Origin: Bacteroidota bacterium | GTDB lineage: Bacteria > Bacteroidota > Bacteroidia > Chitinophagales > Chitinophagaceae | Direction of reading: 5' to 3' | Assembly (NCBI GenBank): GCA_025363385.1 | Contig: JANYEA010000117.1 | Location: 50,067-114,066, forward strand | Length of the DNA: 64,000 nucleotides | Shown: in pieces, positions 1 to 9,464 of the stretch | Position numbering within the stretch: the stretch's first letter is position 1 | Layout: each line of letters starts with the position of its first letter | Notes under the pieces: model-generated | The model's input: only the letters and a program-made list of their open reading frames with translations | The model's database searches: none | Told to the model about the DNA's origin: nothing | Made by a program: the position numbers and the translations under genes

Positions 1-159
1 GCTACTGTAATTCTTCCAGCAAAGTCGAGAAATGATATAACAGAAGATGGAAAGGCTTTACCAGATGATATAAAAACAAGTGTATCAAATAATACCAACG
101 CTTTTATTCAAATAGAAATCGGTTCAGGAAAATATCAGTTCGAAATAAAAAGAAAATAA
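1..159 (+). CDS. C-terminal end of a GH78 alpha-L-rhamnosidase (partial)
   Basis: The first 52 codons read open in frame 1 to a TAA at 157-159, so this is the 3' end of a gene that begins outside the window. The residues resemble the C-terminal beta-sandwich of bacterial GH78 rhamnosidases: an ATVILPA strand, then an ITEDGK-x-L turn and a final IGSGKYQF strand just before the stop. Only 8 bp separate it from the next gene, which is a second GH78 enzyme, so the two are probably co-transcribed. The family call rests on a short stretch and on the neighbour. Confidence 0.6.
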   Translation, partial: ATVILPAKSRNDITEDGKALPDDIKTSVSNNTNAFIQIEIGSGKYQFEIKRK

Positions 160-167
160 TATACAGC

Positions 168-2531
168 ATGAAACAAGTTTTCACTTTTATAGCCATTTGT
201 ATTGCATTAAACCACAGTGCGATTTCGCAAGAAACTGATCTGTTACACCAACCATGGAAAGCTTCATGGGTTGCGGTACCCAATACATCTGCTACCGATT
301 TTGGTGTGTATATGTTTAGAAAAAAAATGTCTCTGCCTGTAAAACCAGAAAAGTTTCTGGTACACTTATCGGCAGATAACAGATACAAATTATTTGTAAA
401 CGAACAACTCGTATCATTCGGACCCACACGCGGTGATATTGCCCATTGGAATTATGAAACAATCGACCTTGCTCAATATTTAAAAATGGGTGAAAATACA
501 GTAGCAGCGTTAGTGTGGAATGAAGGAGAGCAGAAACCAGAAGCACAGATTAGTTTCAGAACTGGCTTCTTGATGCAGGGTGTTAATTTCAAAGACTCAA
601 TATGGAATACCGATAGTACCTGGAAATGTTTACAGGATACATCCTATCGTGCATTGAATGTGCAAATGAATACTTATTATGTAACCGGGCCAGGTGAACT
701 GATCAATTTCAACCATCGTATTCAGGGTTGGCAGAAAAATGATTTTGATGATGCTGCCTGGAAAAAAGCTTCAGCCATCAGCGGGGCTTATCCGAAAAAT
801 ATTTTGATGATGGATATGCCAGTAGGCTGGAACCTGGTTGCTTCTTCACTTCCGCCCAGAGAATTTAGTAACCTGCGTTTACAAAAAATAGTGAGAGAAT
901 CCGGAAAAAATATCCCGGTAGGATTTCCAAATCTGAAATCAAGCTTTCAGATTCCAGCCAATAGCACGGATACTATTTTATTAGATCAAAGTTTTCTTAC
1001 CAATGCCTATCCCACTATTGAATTTGCAAAAGGAAGAAATGCCAATATCCGAATCGGATATGCAGAAGCTTTATTTACAAAATATCCCTCTAAAGGAAAT
1101 AGAAATGAAACAAATGGAAAAACGTTTATAGGTAAGGAAGATCAATTGATATCTAATGGCTCAGATGATCAGTCATTCACCGCACTTGATTTTAGAACCT
1201 ATCGATATATACAGTTAATAGTACAAACAAAAGATGAGCCCCTGATTATTAAAGACTTCTTTGGAAATTTTACCAGCTACCCCTTTATTAAAAAAGCCAA
1301 TTTCAATGCGGGCAATCCCTTGTACAATCAAATACTGGATATAGGTTGGCGCACTGCAAAATTGTGTGCTTGGGAAACCTATATGGACTGCCCCTACTAC
1401 GAACAGTTACAATATATTGGCGACTCTCGCATACAGGCTTTGCTTTCATTATACAATACCGGAGACGATAAACTAGTTCGCAATGCATTGAATCAGATGA
1501 ACGAATCCAGATTACCAGAAGGTGTTACTTTAAGCCGCCACCCTTCGCATACCGCACAACTGATTCCTACATTTTCATTGTGGTATATCGATATGTTGCA
1601 CGATTATTGGATGTACGGAAAAGATGAAGTATTTGTAAAAGATAAATTGATGGGTACCAGGGGTATCTTAGAATTCTTTAAACGCTTTCAACAGAAAGAT
1701 CATTCATTAAAAGATGTACCTTATTGGAATTTCACTGATTGGTGCGAAACCAAAGGATGGGATGGAGGAAGAGCTCCAGTAGGTAAAGATGGTTACTCTT
1801 CAGTGATGGACCTGCTTTTATTGTACACTTATCAAATGGCTGCCGATATGGAATTGAAGATTGGCATACCAGCCTTAGCAGAATCCTATAAAGCAGAAGC
1901 GAAAATTTTGCAACAGACCATTCGGAATAAATATTTCGATGTAGGAAAAAAATTATTTTCAGACAGAACCGAAAAAGATCTCTACTCACAACACGCCAAT
2001 ACCCTTGCCATTTTAACAGGAACTACAAATGGGGAAGAAGCAAAATCAATCGCCAAAAAATTAATGGCCGATACAAGCATTACTGAAGCCACTATCTTTT
2101 ATAAATATTATGTGTATCAGGCACTCACTAAAGCAGGATTTGGAAACGATTATTTGAACTGGTTAGATATCTGGAAAAGAAATATCAAAGAAGGACTTAC
2201 TACATGGGCTGAAATTTCTGATATCAATAATGCCAGAAGCGATTGTCATGCTTGGGGGGCAAGCCCGAACATAGAATTTTTTCGCACCGTTCTAGGGATC
2301 GATACAGATGCGCCCTCCTTTAAAAAAGTAAAAATTATACCACACTTAGGAAATGAAACGAAGATCAGCGGAAGCATTCCCCATCCCGATGGAACCATTA
2401 CCACCAGCTATGAATTAAAAGAAGGAAGCTGGCAGATCAAAATTGAATTACCTAAAACCATTACCGGGTATTTAGAGTGGAAAGAAAATAAATATCCTTT
2501 AAAAGAAGGAGCCAATAATTTCAAACTATAA
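168..2531 (+). CDS. Exported GH78 family alpha-L-rhamnosidase-like glycoside hydrolase
   Basis: Predicted to remove terminal alpha-L-rhamnose from plant or microbial polysaccharides in the periplasm. The 787-aa product starts with a signal peptide (about residues 1-21, ending AISQ). A beta-sandwich carbohydrate-binding domain follows (about 30-230), then an (alpha/alpha)6 barrel (about 370-720) and a C-terminal beta domain. Barrel landmarks are the FTDW motif with Asp524, the TTWAE motif with Glu682, and the CHAWGASP segment shortly after, which match GH78 landmarks by position. The start at 168 gives the signal peptide. It lies 8 bp after another GH78 tail, so it is probably the second gene of a rhamnoside-degrading operon. 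No SusC/SusD pair is visible. The exact linkage cleaved cannot be told from sequence. Confidence 0.85.
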   Translation: MKQVFTFIAICIALNHSAISQETDLLHQPWKASWVAVPNTSATDFGVYMFRKKMSLPVKPEKFLVHLSADNRYKLFVNEQLVSFGPTRGDIAHWNYETIDLAQYLKMGENTVAALVWNEGEQKPEAQISFRTGFLMQGVNFKDSIWNTDSTWKCLQDTSYRALNVQMNTYYVTGPGELINFNHRIQGWQKNDFDDAAWKKASAISGAYPKNILMMDMPVGWNLVASSLPPREFSNLRLQKIVRESGKNIPVGFPNLKSSFQIPANSTDTILLDQSFLTNAYPTIEFAKGRNANIRIGYAEALFTKYPSKGNRNETNGKTFIGKEDQLISNGSDDQSFTALDFRTYRYIQLIVQTKDEPLIIKDFFGNFTSYPFIKKANFNAGNPLYNQILDIGWRTAKLCAWETYMDCPYYEQLQYIGDSRIQALLSLYNTGDDKLVRNALNQMNESRLPEGVTLSRHPSHTAQLIPTFSLWYIDMLHDYWMYGKDEVFVKDKLMGTRGILEFFKRFQQKDHSLKDVPYWNFTDWCETKGWDGGRAPVGKDGYSSVMDLLLLYTYQMAADMELKIGIPALAESYKAEAKILQQTIRNKYFDVGKKLFSDRTEKDLYSQHANTLAILTGTTNGEEAKSIAKKLMADTSITEATIFYKYYVYQALTKAGFGNDYLNWLDIWKRNIKEGLTTWAEISDINNARSDCHAWGASPNIEFFRTVLGIDTDAPSFKKVKIIPHLGNETKISGSIPHPDGTITTSYELKEGSWQIKIELPKTITGYLEWKENKYPLKEGANNFKL

Positions 2532-2547
2532 TTTCAAATAAAAAATT

Positions 2548-2595
2548 CCCCTCCATCACATGAGATGGAGGGGTGCCCAAGCGAAGCGATGGGCA
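2548..2595. repeat. REP-like double hairpin downstream of the rhamnosidase
   Basis: Two hairpins lie back to back. The first has a perfect 10-bp stem (2548-2557 with 2564-2573, arms CCCCTCCATC/GATGGAGGGG) and a 6-nt loop. The second has a 6-bp stem TGCCCA/TGGGCA (2574-2579 with 2590-2595), followed by GGGTGGC. G/C-rich paired hairpins of this kind are dispersed between genes in many Bacteroidota genomes. No T-run follows, so a REP-like repeat is more likely than a plain terminator, although it may still protect the mRNA 3' end. No second copy was seen in the window. Confidence 0.55.
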
Positions 2596-2645
2596 GGGTG
2601 GCTCTCTCCTTACATAAAAAGGGTGTAAACACCCCCATACAGGTA

Positions 2646-2675
2646 TTGCATTCCTAAAAAAGACTTTGTATTTTG
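2646..2675 (+). promoter_or_regulatory. Candidate Bacteroidota-type promoter for the patatin/lipoprotein pair
   Basis: TTG at 2646-2648 and TATTTTG at 2669-2675, separated by 20 bp, resemble the -33 (TTG) and -7 (TAnnTTTG) elements of Bacteroidota sigma-ABfr promoters, with one base missing in the -7 spacer. The site lies about 55 bp before the ATG at 2731. It is a pattern match only. Confidence 0.3.
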
Positions 2676-2730
2676 ATGCGGTAACCTCTCGCTCATTCCC
2701 CCCCGTATTTATTTTCTTTTATTTCATGCT

Positions 2731-4962
2731 ATGTCTCAAAAAAGATGGGCCAAACAATGGCTTCAAATATTGAGAGATCTTATGTTCGTATTGCGCGAAC
2801 TCTGGCTTTTATTAGGCATACACCTGCTTGCCCTTTTTGCATTTTTACTTATGCCTCAGGGAACCGATATGTTATTGTCGATTCTTGAACCCAAAACTTT
2901 TATTCTAAATGCCTCACACATTACATTGCTTATAGTAGCTATGTTTTGTTGGAGTATCTCCTCTGAATTTTGTACCAGGTTCTTGATTTACATGACTGAT
3001 AATTCTGGGCATACATTGAGTCCGGAAAGAGTTTCCCTTCGCAAACAAAATCAAAAATGGATTGCAGTATTCTTTCTCTACTTCCCACCCATCTTAGTAG
3101 CCCTCGCATTTATAAAAGCCTATTTCCAAAATCTATCAGATATCAGTAGTTCCTGGTGGATATTGGTTTTTATACTTACAGCAATTTCCGGCTTACTCTT
3201 TCTTTTAAAGTATTTATACAAAGCCGATTATCGAAAACATAAACCCAATATTTTTCATTGGATGCATTTAAGTGAAACGGAGAAATATTGGACTTCAAAA
3301 TTGTACGGCATATTTAATGAATATAGGGTAGACCTGCATGAAGATGAAATGCCTCTGCAAACTCATGATCTTCCCCGGGATTTATTACTCTCGAATGGTA
3401 GTTTTATACCCGCTGTTTTTCAATTAAAGAAAAGACCCACAAAATTAGCAGATACAAAAAACATACGTGTTTGGATGTTTCGAATTCCTCTGGTTTACTA
3501 TCGAAATCTGTTAACACAATTCTTTGTGTTAGTGGTTCTCTCCATTTTACTGATCTGTTTTTTTGCTTTTGCATGCACCGAAACTTATCAAAGTATCGGT
3601 GCCATTGCCATGATCTGTTTTGCTTTTGCCTCCTGGCAAATCATGTATACATTACTTCATTTTCTAGACAAGGCACAACCCATCCCTAAAATCAATCTTA
3701 CATTTCGTTTAATCGTATCTATATGGATCTGTTTTTGTTCCTATACAAATAACGACCATCCTGCAAGGTGGATAGAAAAAGAAAAAATAAGAGTCGGAAA
3801 AAAAGTATCGGAACATTTTAAAACGTGGATCTCAAATCTAGAGGCTTCAGAACATTATCAGAATGCCGATCAGATTCCCATATTCTTTTTAGCATCTGAA
3901 GGAGGTGCATTAAGAACGGGTGCATTTACAGCTATGTTATTGGCAAAAATGCAAGACAGCTTCCCAAATTTTAAAAAACATATTTATTGTTATAGCGGTA
4001 TTTCAGGAGGGAGTCTGGGTTTACAGTATTTTCAAAGTCTACCGAATTCGCTCTCACTAAAAAAAGAATATAGCAAGAGCAGTAGCACATTTTTTGAAAC
4101 CGATTTTTTGTCGCCCGTTACTGGCAAACTGGTTTTCGGGGAATTGTTGAACTGCTTTTTTCCATTTCATATTGCCTCTTTCGATAGAGCCATTGCCTTA
4201 GAAAATGCTTGGGAATTAAGTTGGTCAAGCGCCAATAAAAATCAGGAAAATATTTTTGCTGCATCTTTTAATCAACAGATCGGAGAAAACAAACCTGCCA
4301 TATTTATCAATGCAGTGGAATCAGAAACCGGATTACCTGTAGTATGGACCAACACACAGCTCGACAGTACCATTGCACTTTATGGTGCCAGGGATCTAAG
4401 AAATAAATTTCATTTATCAATTGCCTATTCAACGGCTATTAATTTAGGAACCCGTTTCCCTTTTATTTCTCCTGCCGCCATGTTAGAATTTAATCTGCCT
4501 AATCATCATAAAAATCGTTTCCATTATATCGATGGCGGGTATTACGAGAACAAGGGTGAGCAAACATTATTAGAAATTATTCAGGCAATACATATTGAAA
4601 ATTATCCCGCAGTAAAGCCCTATATCATTCAGTTTAATTTTTCACAGGATGATACCAGCAACCATAGTATTCGATTTGCAAACGAATTCATGGAAGTGAT
4701 CAATGGAATTGAGAATACAAGATTTGCCAGAGCAAGTCTTACAGTTGAAGCGATGAAAAAATACATGCAGAAACATTTCGACACCTCACAAATCATCAAC
4801 CTCAATTTAGATATTTCCATTAAACAATTACCCATGAACTGGATATTGTCTCATACTGCCATGAACAGAATTGATAGTTATACAAACGCGCAGATGTATC
4901 TGAAAAAAGATTCGTTACAAGTGCAACATATTTTCAATGCCATTAAAAATATAAAACCATAA
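2731..4962 (+). CDS. Membrane-anchored patatin-like phospholipase
   Basis: Predicted lipid acyl hydrolase. The N-terminal half (about residues 15-350) has several hydrophobic segments in two blocks, probably transmembrane helices. The C-terminal half (about 380-740) carries the patatin catalytic set: a glycine-rich oxyanion segment SEGGALRTG (389-397), the nucleophile elbow GISGG with Ser425, and the DGG dyad motif with Asp601. Ordinary bacterial patatins lack such a large membrane region, so this is a fusion of membrane and hydrolase domains. A lipoprotein gene begins 4 bp after its stop, so the two are probably translated together. Its substrate is unknown; membrane phospholipid or lipid A chains are possible. 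Confidence 0.75.
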   Translation: MSQKRWAKQWLQILRDLMFVLRELWLLLGIHLLALFAFLLMPQGTDMLLSILEPKTFILNASHITLLIVAMFCWSISSEFCTRFLIYMTDNSGHTLSPERVSLRKQNQKWIAVFFLYFPPILVALAFIKAYFQNLSDISSSWWILVFILTAISGLLFLLKYLYKADYRKHKPNIFHWMHLSETEKYWTSKLYGIFNEYRVDLHEDEMPLQTHDLPRDLLLSNGSFIPAVFQLKKRPTKLADTKNIRVWMFRIPLVYYRNLLTQFFVLVVLSILLICFFAFACTETYQSIGAIAMICFAFASWQIMYTLLHFLDKAQPIPKINLTFRLIVSIWICFCSYTNNDHPARWIEKEKIRVGKKVSEHFKTWISNLEASEHYQNADQIPIFFLASEGGALRTGAFTAMLLAKMQDSFPNFKKHIYCYSGISGGSLGLQYFQSLPNSLSLKKEYSKSSSTFFETDFLSPVTGKLVFGELLNCFFPFHIASFDRAIALENAWELSWSSANKNQENIFAASFNQQIGENKPAIFINAVESETGLPVVWTNTQLDSTIALYGARDLRNKFHLSIAYSTAINLGTRFPFISPAAMLEFNLPNHHKNRFHYIDGGYYENKGEQTLLEIIQAIHIENYPAVKPYIIQFNFSQDDTSNHSIRFANEFMEVINGIENTRFARASLTVEAMKKYMQKHFDTSQIINLNLDISIKQLPMNWILSHTAMNRIDSYTNAQMYLKKDSLQVQHIFNAIKNIKP

Positions 4963-4966
4963 TTAT

Positions 4967-5443
4967 ATGAAAAAGAATCTTTTAATGATAAGCTGTATTT
5001 ACATTTTGCTGATGGGTTGTGCCGGTGTGAAAATTTATTCCGATGCCAATTTGCAACACCCAACTGCTGTTCAGTTTCACTATGCCAAACCCTTCTTACT
5101 GGTAGAACGTAACGCAACTAAAGATGGTACAACTAAAACAACTATTGTGTATTTGCCCGATCAGTCTGAGACCTATTATGCTAAAATGGTGAGTGGCTTA
5201 GGCAATAGCGATCTGAAAATTGCTTTTGAAAATGGATCCATCGCTTCACTGGGAACCAGTTCAGATAATAAGATCCTTTTATCAACTGGATCACTCAGTA
5301 GTTTAATTAGTGATCTTGCAAAAATGCCCCAAGCATCTTCTAGCGAAATGAAAATAGATGCGCTTGAGTCATCATTCGATTTGTATGAAATTATGATCAG
5401 TGATGGAAAAACAAGTTTGAAAAAAGTTGCCTGGAAAAAATAA
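4967..5443 (+). CDS. Small lipoprotein of unknown function
   Basis: The 158-aa product begins with a lipoprotein signal: a hydrophobic stretch ending in the lipobox LMGC with Cys18. The mature part is about 140 residues, probably beta-rich, with no family I recognise. It follows the patatin gene by 4 bp and is almost certainly in the same operon, so it may be a periplasmic partner or anchor for that enzyme; this is inferred from position only. The next gene is convergent and starts its 3' end 3 bp away. Confidence 0.65.
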   Translation: MKKNLLMISCIYILLMGCAGVKIYSDANLQHPTAVQFHYAKPFLLVERNATKDGTTKTTIVYLPDQSETYYAKMVSGLGNSDLKIAFENGSIASLGTSSDNKILLSTGSLSSLISDLAKMPQASSSEMKIDALESSFDLYEIMISDGKTSLKKVAWKK

Positions 5444-5446
5444 ACA

Positions 5447-5875
5447 CTACTTAATTAAAAGTTTATGAAACTTTTCGATCTCCTTTTTTTCATCCACACT
5501 CATGGCTTCATTATTCGAAAATTTGGTTTGCAGAAAAACAACCCTTTTATGGTGCGGATACTTAGCTAATATATCTATAATCATTTTTTCAATGCCCTCA
5601 TCTTTTTGATATAAAGGCTTGATATTGGTGGGAATAGTTTTATCTCTGTTGGGACGTTTTAAGATTTCGGCCTCTAAAGTTGCCACCCAGTTTGGTGGCA
5701 TATCTGTTACCTTCTGGGCTTTTAAATAAAGCCCCTCTAATTGTTTTTTACTAAGTGAGCCCCTTTCTTCATACTGGTGCATTAAGCTCATGATAAATAA
5801 TGCATCCGGATTATGCTTATAGCAAGCATCCAGAATTTTATCAATAATATCAATACCCTGTTTTTTCTTAATCAT
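5447..5875 (-). CDS. Hypothetical cytoplasmic protein, 142 aa
   Basis: No family recognised. The product is charged and helical (Lys/Glu-rich at both ends), with no signal peptide or membrane segment, and ends in a KKEIEKFHKLL helix. It contains a PPNW turn in the middle. It is convergent with the lipoprotein gene and lies 53 bp downstream of another small gene on the same strand, so the two may be co-transcribed. Codon use looks like the neighbours, which supports it as a real gene. Confidence 0.5.
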   Translation of the reverse strand: MIKKKQGIDIIDKILDACYKHNPDALFIMSLMHQYEERGSLSKKQLEGLYLKAQKVTDMPPNWVATLEAEILKRPNRDKTIPTNIKPLYQKDEGIEKMIIDILAKYPHHKRVVFLQTKFSNNEAMSVDEKKEIEKFHKLLIK

Positions 5876-5928
5876 GTTTCAGCAAGAACTATGCTGCAAG
5901 GTCGGAAATAATATTCGGTAAGCGCCAA

Positions 5929-6300
5929 CTAGATCTTTGATAAGATAATCTGCGAGTCAATTTCCAATATCTGACGTGCAAGTTCCACATCTTCAATGGT
6001 AATATCTTCCATCATTTCTTTTCCATTTTCTCTAGATTCTGCCATGGCAACTTTAACCATTACCAATTGCGTCTCCGCTTTTATGGCCCGGGTAAGAAAC
6101 TGTTCTTTTTCTACCTGCGTTCTGTGCAAAGTCTTATCCATTCCTTCAATAATCTCAGTCTTTCCTCTTACCTGCTCTTCGAGCACTTTAAGTTTACGAA
6201 TGAATTTTGCACGAATAATAAGATAACTAAATACAGAAACTGCAATAGTAGTGGTGGCCAAAATAATAATAATACTTACATCTATCATTAGATCATTCAT
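5929..6300 (-). CDS. Single-pass membrane protein with coiled coil, 123 aa
   Basis: Residues about 5-28 form one hydrophobic helix, followed by positively charged residues and then a coiled-coil region (about 35-85) rich in Glu, Lys and Gln. This predicts a short protein anchored in the inner membrane with a cytoplasmic coiled coil. Function is unknown. It lies just upstream of the 142-aa gene on the same strand. The 223 bp between it and the CLC gene contain only a short hairpin (AGTTGG/CCAACT, 6338-6352) and AT-rich sequence. Confidence 0.5.
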   Translation of the reverse strand: MNDLMIDVSIIIILATTTIAVSVFSYLIIRAKFIRKLKVLEEQVRGKTEIIEGMDKTLHRTQVEKEQFLTRAIKAETQLVMVKVAMAESRENGKEMMEDITIEDVELARQILEIDSQIILSKI

Positions 6301-6523
6301 TTAGGGGTTAAAATGACAAACTAACTGCAGTAGTTGAAGTTGGAGGCCAACTCTTGACCAAAGGTTTCTTGGGGGAACCTGTAACAAATATAATTTATTA
6401 AACAAAAGTTTACGAAAAAACTTTCTTTTTAAAATAAATTAAAATGCTTCCTATGAACGGCTCAGGCCTTTTTAATGGCTTTGGCAGGGTTTTATTATTA
6501 TTTGTATCTTCCATTTTCAGGAA

Positions 6524-7876
6524 ATGGTCTCTTCCTATATGCAATCCATTAAAAAGTCATTCGAACAGTATTCCATTGCTAATTACCTCTTTAAATGGAC
6601 GTTTTTGGTAGCACCCATGGCGATTGTGGTGGGCAGTTTTGTAGCACTATTTCTTTGGTTATTAGATAAGGTTACTCAATTTAGATGGCAAAATGGATGG
6701 GTAATTTATTGCTTACCCTTTGCGGGAATCTTAATTTACTTTCTGTATCAGAAGATTGGCAAAAAGACAGAAGCAGGAAATAATTTGATTATCGACGAAA
6801 TTCACGAACCAGATGGCGGGGTACCGGCACGAATGGCTCCTTTGGTTTTGTTTACTACCCTGATTACTCATTTATTTGGTGGATCAGCTGGCCGAGAGGG
6901 AACTGCAGTTCAAATGGGGGGAGGCATTGCTGGTCTTTTTGGCCGTTGGTTAAAATTAAACCAACATGATCTGCGCGTATTACTCATGGCTGGAATTGCT
7001 GCCGGTTTTGCAGCGGTTTTTGGAACCCCTGTTACCGGAACAGTGTTCGCTATGGAGGTAATTGCCATTGGAAGTATCAAATACGATGCACTTTTACCTT
7101 GCCTGATCGCCAGTTTACTGGCAAATTTTACCTGTAATTGCTGGGGCATTCAACATACCATTTATAGTATTCACTTCATGCATTCAGACACTAATACCTT
7201 TTTTGGGATTGATTATCTACTCATAGGTAAAACGATAATCGCTGGAATTGCATTTGGTCTTGTTGCTTATCTCTTTGGTGAAATGCAACAGAGCGTAAAA
7301 GATTATTCTAATCGGTTAATCAAGATCAAATGGCTGATTCCAGCAATTGGTGGATTTATCGTTATTGGATTAAGTATTCTATTAAACACACGCGACTATC
7401 TGGGTCTGGGTGTTACATCCGAAAACCCAACAGGCATTTCTATTGTAAATGCATTTACCCTGGGTGGTGTAACCAGTTGGAGTTGGTTCTGGAAATTAGT
7501 ATTCACCGCCATTACATTAGGAACTGGTTTTAAAGGCGGAGAAGTAACACCCCTATTTTTTATTGGGGCTGCATTAGGCAATTTCATTGCCTGGATCAGT
7601 GGCGCACCGGTAGATCTGTTTGCCGCACTAGGTTTTATTGCCGTTTTTGCAGGCGCAACCAATACACCCCTTGCCTGTACCATTATGGGTGTGGAATTGT
7701 TCGGAGGTGAACATATTATCTATTATGCTATCGCTTGTTTTATAGCTTACTATTTTAGCGGACATTCGGGTATCTATTCCTCACAAAGGATTAGTAGTTC
7801 AAAAATTCGATCCGAAAATATCCATCATCCTACCAGTATCAAACATATAAGAGACCAACATAGAAATTCTAAATAA
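6524..7876 (+). CDS. CLC-F-type fluoride/proton antiporter (CLC chloride channel family)
   Basis: A CLC-family transporter of 450 aa with about ten hydrophobic segments. The gating glutamate motif is GREGT (residues 123-127, Glu125). The position where chloride-selective CLCs have GSGIP reads GNNLI (85-89), followed by a DEIHEP segment. This combination (GNNLI plus GREGT) is what I recall for the CLC-F clade, which exports toxic fluoride in exchange for protons, so fluoride is the better substrate guess than chloride. No fluoride riboswitch was recognised upstream. An internal ATG at 6539 is an alternative start. The fucosidase gene follows after 10 bp, probably by chance of arrangement. Confidence 0.7.
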   Translation: MVSSYMQSIKKSFEQYSIANYLFKWTFLVAPMAIVVGSFVALFLWLLDKVTQFRWQNGWVIYCLPFAGILIYFLYQKIGKKTEAGNNLIIDEIHEPDGGVPARMAPLVLFTTLITHLFGGSAGREGTAVQMGGGIAGLFGRWLKLNQHDLRVLLMAGIAAGFAAVFGTPVTGTVFAMEVIAIGSIKYDALLPCLIASLLANFTCNCWGIQHTIYSIHFMHSDTNTFFGIDYLLIGKTIIAGIAFGLVAYLFGEMQQSVKDYSNRLIKIKWLIPAIGGFIVIGLSILLNTRDYLGLGVTSENPTGISIVNAFTLGGVTSWSWFWKLVFTAITLGTGFKGGEVTPLFFIGAALGNFIAWISGAPVDLFAALGFIAVFAGATNTPLACTIMGVELFGGEHIIYYAIACFIAYYFSGHSGIYSSQRISSSKIRSENIHHPTSIKHIRDQHRNSK

Positions 7877-7886
7877 AAAATATATC

Positions 7887-9371
7887 ATGCATTTATTCAA
7901 CAAGTATTGTAGCCTGATTCTTTTTTGTTGCATTAGCATATTTGCTATTGCACAAAATGCGCCCAAACCTTACGGAGTTCTTCCAACTGCACGTCAGTTA
8001 GCTTGGCAGGAAAAAGAAATGTATGTGATCATGCATTTTACTCCCACCACTTTTCAAAATAAAGAATGGGGATTCGGAGATGCAGATCCTGCTATATTCA
8101 ATCCCACTCATTTTAATGCAAATGCCATAGCCGCGGCAGTAAAAGCGGGAGGTTTTAAAGGTATTACGGTAGTAGCAAAACACCATGATGGTTTTGCTTT
8201 ATGGCCTACGAAATCTACGGAATATAATATCAGCAAATCGCCATTCCGTGCTGGTAAAGGAGACCTCGTAAAAGAAATGATGATAGCTACGAATGTAGCA
8301 GGGCTTGCATTTGGAATCTATTGCTCACCCTGGGATAGAAACAATGCCAACTATAGTAAGCCAGCATATATCAACGAAGTGTATTACAAACAATTACAGG
8401 AACTATATAGTAATTACGGGAAGTTACATACCGTTTTCTATGATGGGGCAAACGGAGGTGATGGATTTTATGGTGGCGCAAGAGAAAAAAGATCAATCGA
8501 TGCCTCTACTTATTATAATTATGAAAAGATTTGGACCATCGTGAGGGCCATGCAACCAAGTGCCGCCATCTTTAGTGATATCGGTCCAGACATTCGTTGG
8601 GTTGGAAATGAATCCGGATTTGCGTCGGAAACTTCCTGGTCTACCCTTACCCCTATCAGCCCAGTGAAAGATAAAAAACCTTCACCCGGATTTGTGGTAG
8701 AAACCGATTTGCCAACAGGCACTAGAAATGGTGCATTCTGGACTCCCGCCGAATGCGATGTACCGCTTCGACCAGGTTGGTTTTATCATCCAGAACAAGA
8801 TGGAAAAACCAAAACACCTGCACAACTATTAGATATTTATTATAAATCAGTTGGTCGTAGTGCTTCGCTCGATCTGGGAATTGCTCCCATGCCAAGTGGA
8901 GAATTGCATCCAGATGATATCAAAAGCCTGAGCGAGTTTGGCGCAATTTTACAAAAGACATTTGCAAATAACCTTGCAGCTGGCGCCACCATCATTGCTT
9001 CTAATACCCGCACTAAGAGTACGCAATTTTCTGCCAATCAACTGATCGACCAGGATCGATACAGTTATTGGGCAACAGACGATTCTATAACTCACCCCAG
9101 TATTGTTTTTCAATTAAAAAACAAAAGCCGTTTCAATGTAATCCGTGTCAGGGAAAATATAAAACTAGGTCAGCGTATCGAAGCAGTAGCAATTGATGCT
9201 TGGCTCGATAATCAATGGAAAGAGATTGCCCAGGCCACCAGTATTGGGGGAAACAGATTAATTCGATTGCAAGAGCATATAGAAACAAGCAAAGTAAGGT
9301 TGCGTATTTTAAAATCGCCAGTATGTATTGCATTGAGTGATTTTGGGCTATTTGAAGAGTCAAACTTGTAA
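7887..9371 (+). CDS. Exported GH29 alpha-L-fucosidase
   Basis: Predicted to release alpha-L-fucose from glycans in the periplasm. The 494-aa product has a signal peptide (about 1-22), then a GH29 TIM barrel (about 30-360). Typical landmarks are KHHDGFALW (98-106) and FYDGANGG, in which Asp186 is the expected nucleophile. A C-terminal beta domain (about 370-490) resembles an F5/8 discoidin-type carbohydrate-binding module. It is complete and of normal length for subfamily B enzymes. A GH95 fucosidase elsewhere in the window (57767-60193) would give complementary linkage coverage, but the two are not in one operon. Confidence 0.88.
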   Translation: MHLFNKYCSLILFCCISIFAIAQNAPKPYGVLPTARQLAWQEKEMYVIMHFTPTTFQNKEWGFGDADPAIFNPTHFNANAIAAAVKAGGFKGITVVAKHHDGFALWPTKSTEYNISKSPFRAGKGDLVKEMMIATNVAGLAFGIYCSPWDRNNANYSKPAYINEVYYKQLQELYSNYGKLHTVFYDGANGGDGFYGGAREKRSIDASTYYNYEKIWTIVRAMQPSAAIFSDIGPDIRWVGNESGFASETSWSTLTPISPVKDKKPSPGFVVETDLPTGTRNGAFWTPAECDVPLRPGWFYHPEQDGKTKTPAQLLDIYYKSVGRSASLDLGIAPMPSGELHPDDIKSLSEFGAILQKTFANNLAAGATIIASNTRTKSTQFSANQLIDQDRYSYWATDDSITHPSIVFQLKNKSRFNVIRVRENIKLGQRIEAVAIDAWLDNQWKEIAQATSIGGNRLIRLQEHIETSKVRLRILKSPVCIALSDFGLFEESNL

Positions 9372-9418
9372 TAAATAACTAATTCTTTAAAAAAATTGCA
9401 TCCTACCTTTATAGTAAC

Positions 9419-9442
9419 AGACTACTAGATAAATAGTCTTTT
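9419..9442 (+). terminator. Weak hairpin after the fucosidase gene
   Basis: AGACTA (9419-9424) pairs with TAGTCT (9434-9439) around a 9-nt loop and is followed by TTT. It lies 48 bp after the fucosidase stop and shortly before the exporter operon. The stem is short, so function is doubtful. Confidence 0.3.
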
Positions 9443-9464
9443 ACACATAATTTATCTTTACGTT

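Noticed and set aside
6301..6523. Fluoride riboswitch before the CLC gene
   Set aside because: The conserved fluoride-motif segments could not be found by eye; only a 6-bp hairpin and AT-rich sequence are present.
168..9371. A polysaccharide utilisation locus
   Set aside because: Rhamnosidases and a fucosidase are present, but there is no SusC/SusD pair, no hybrid sensor in the same block, and unrelated genes intervene.
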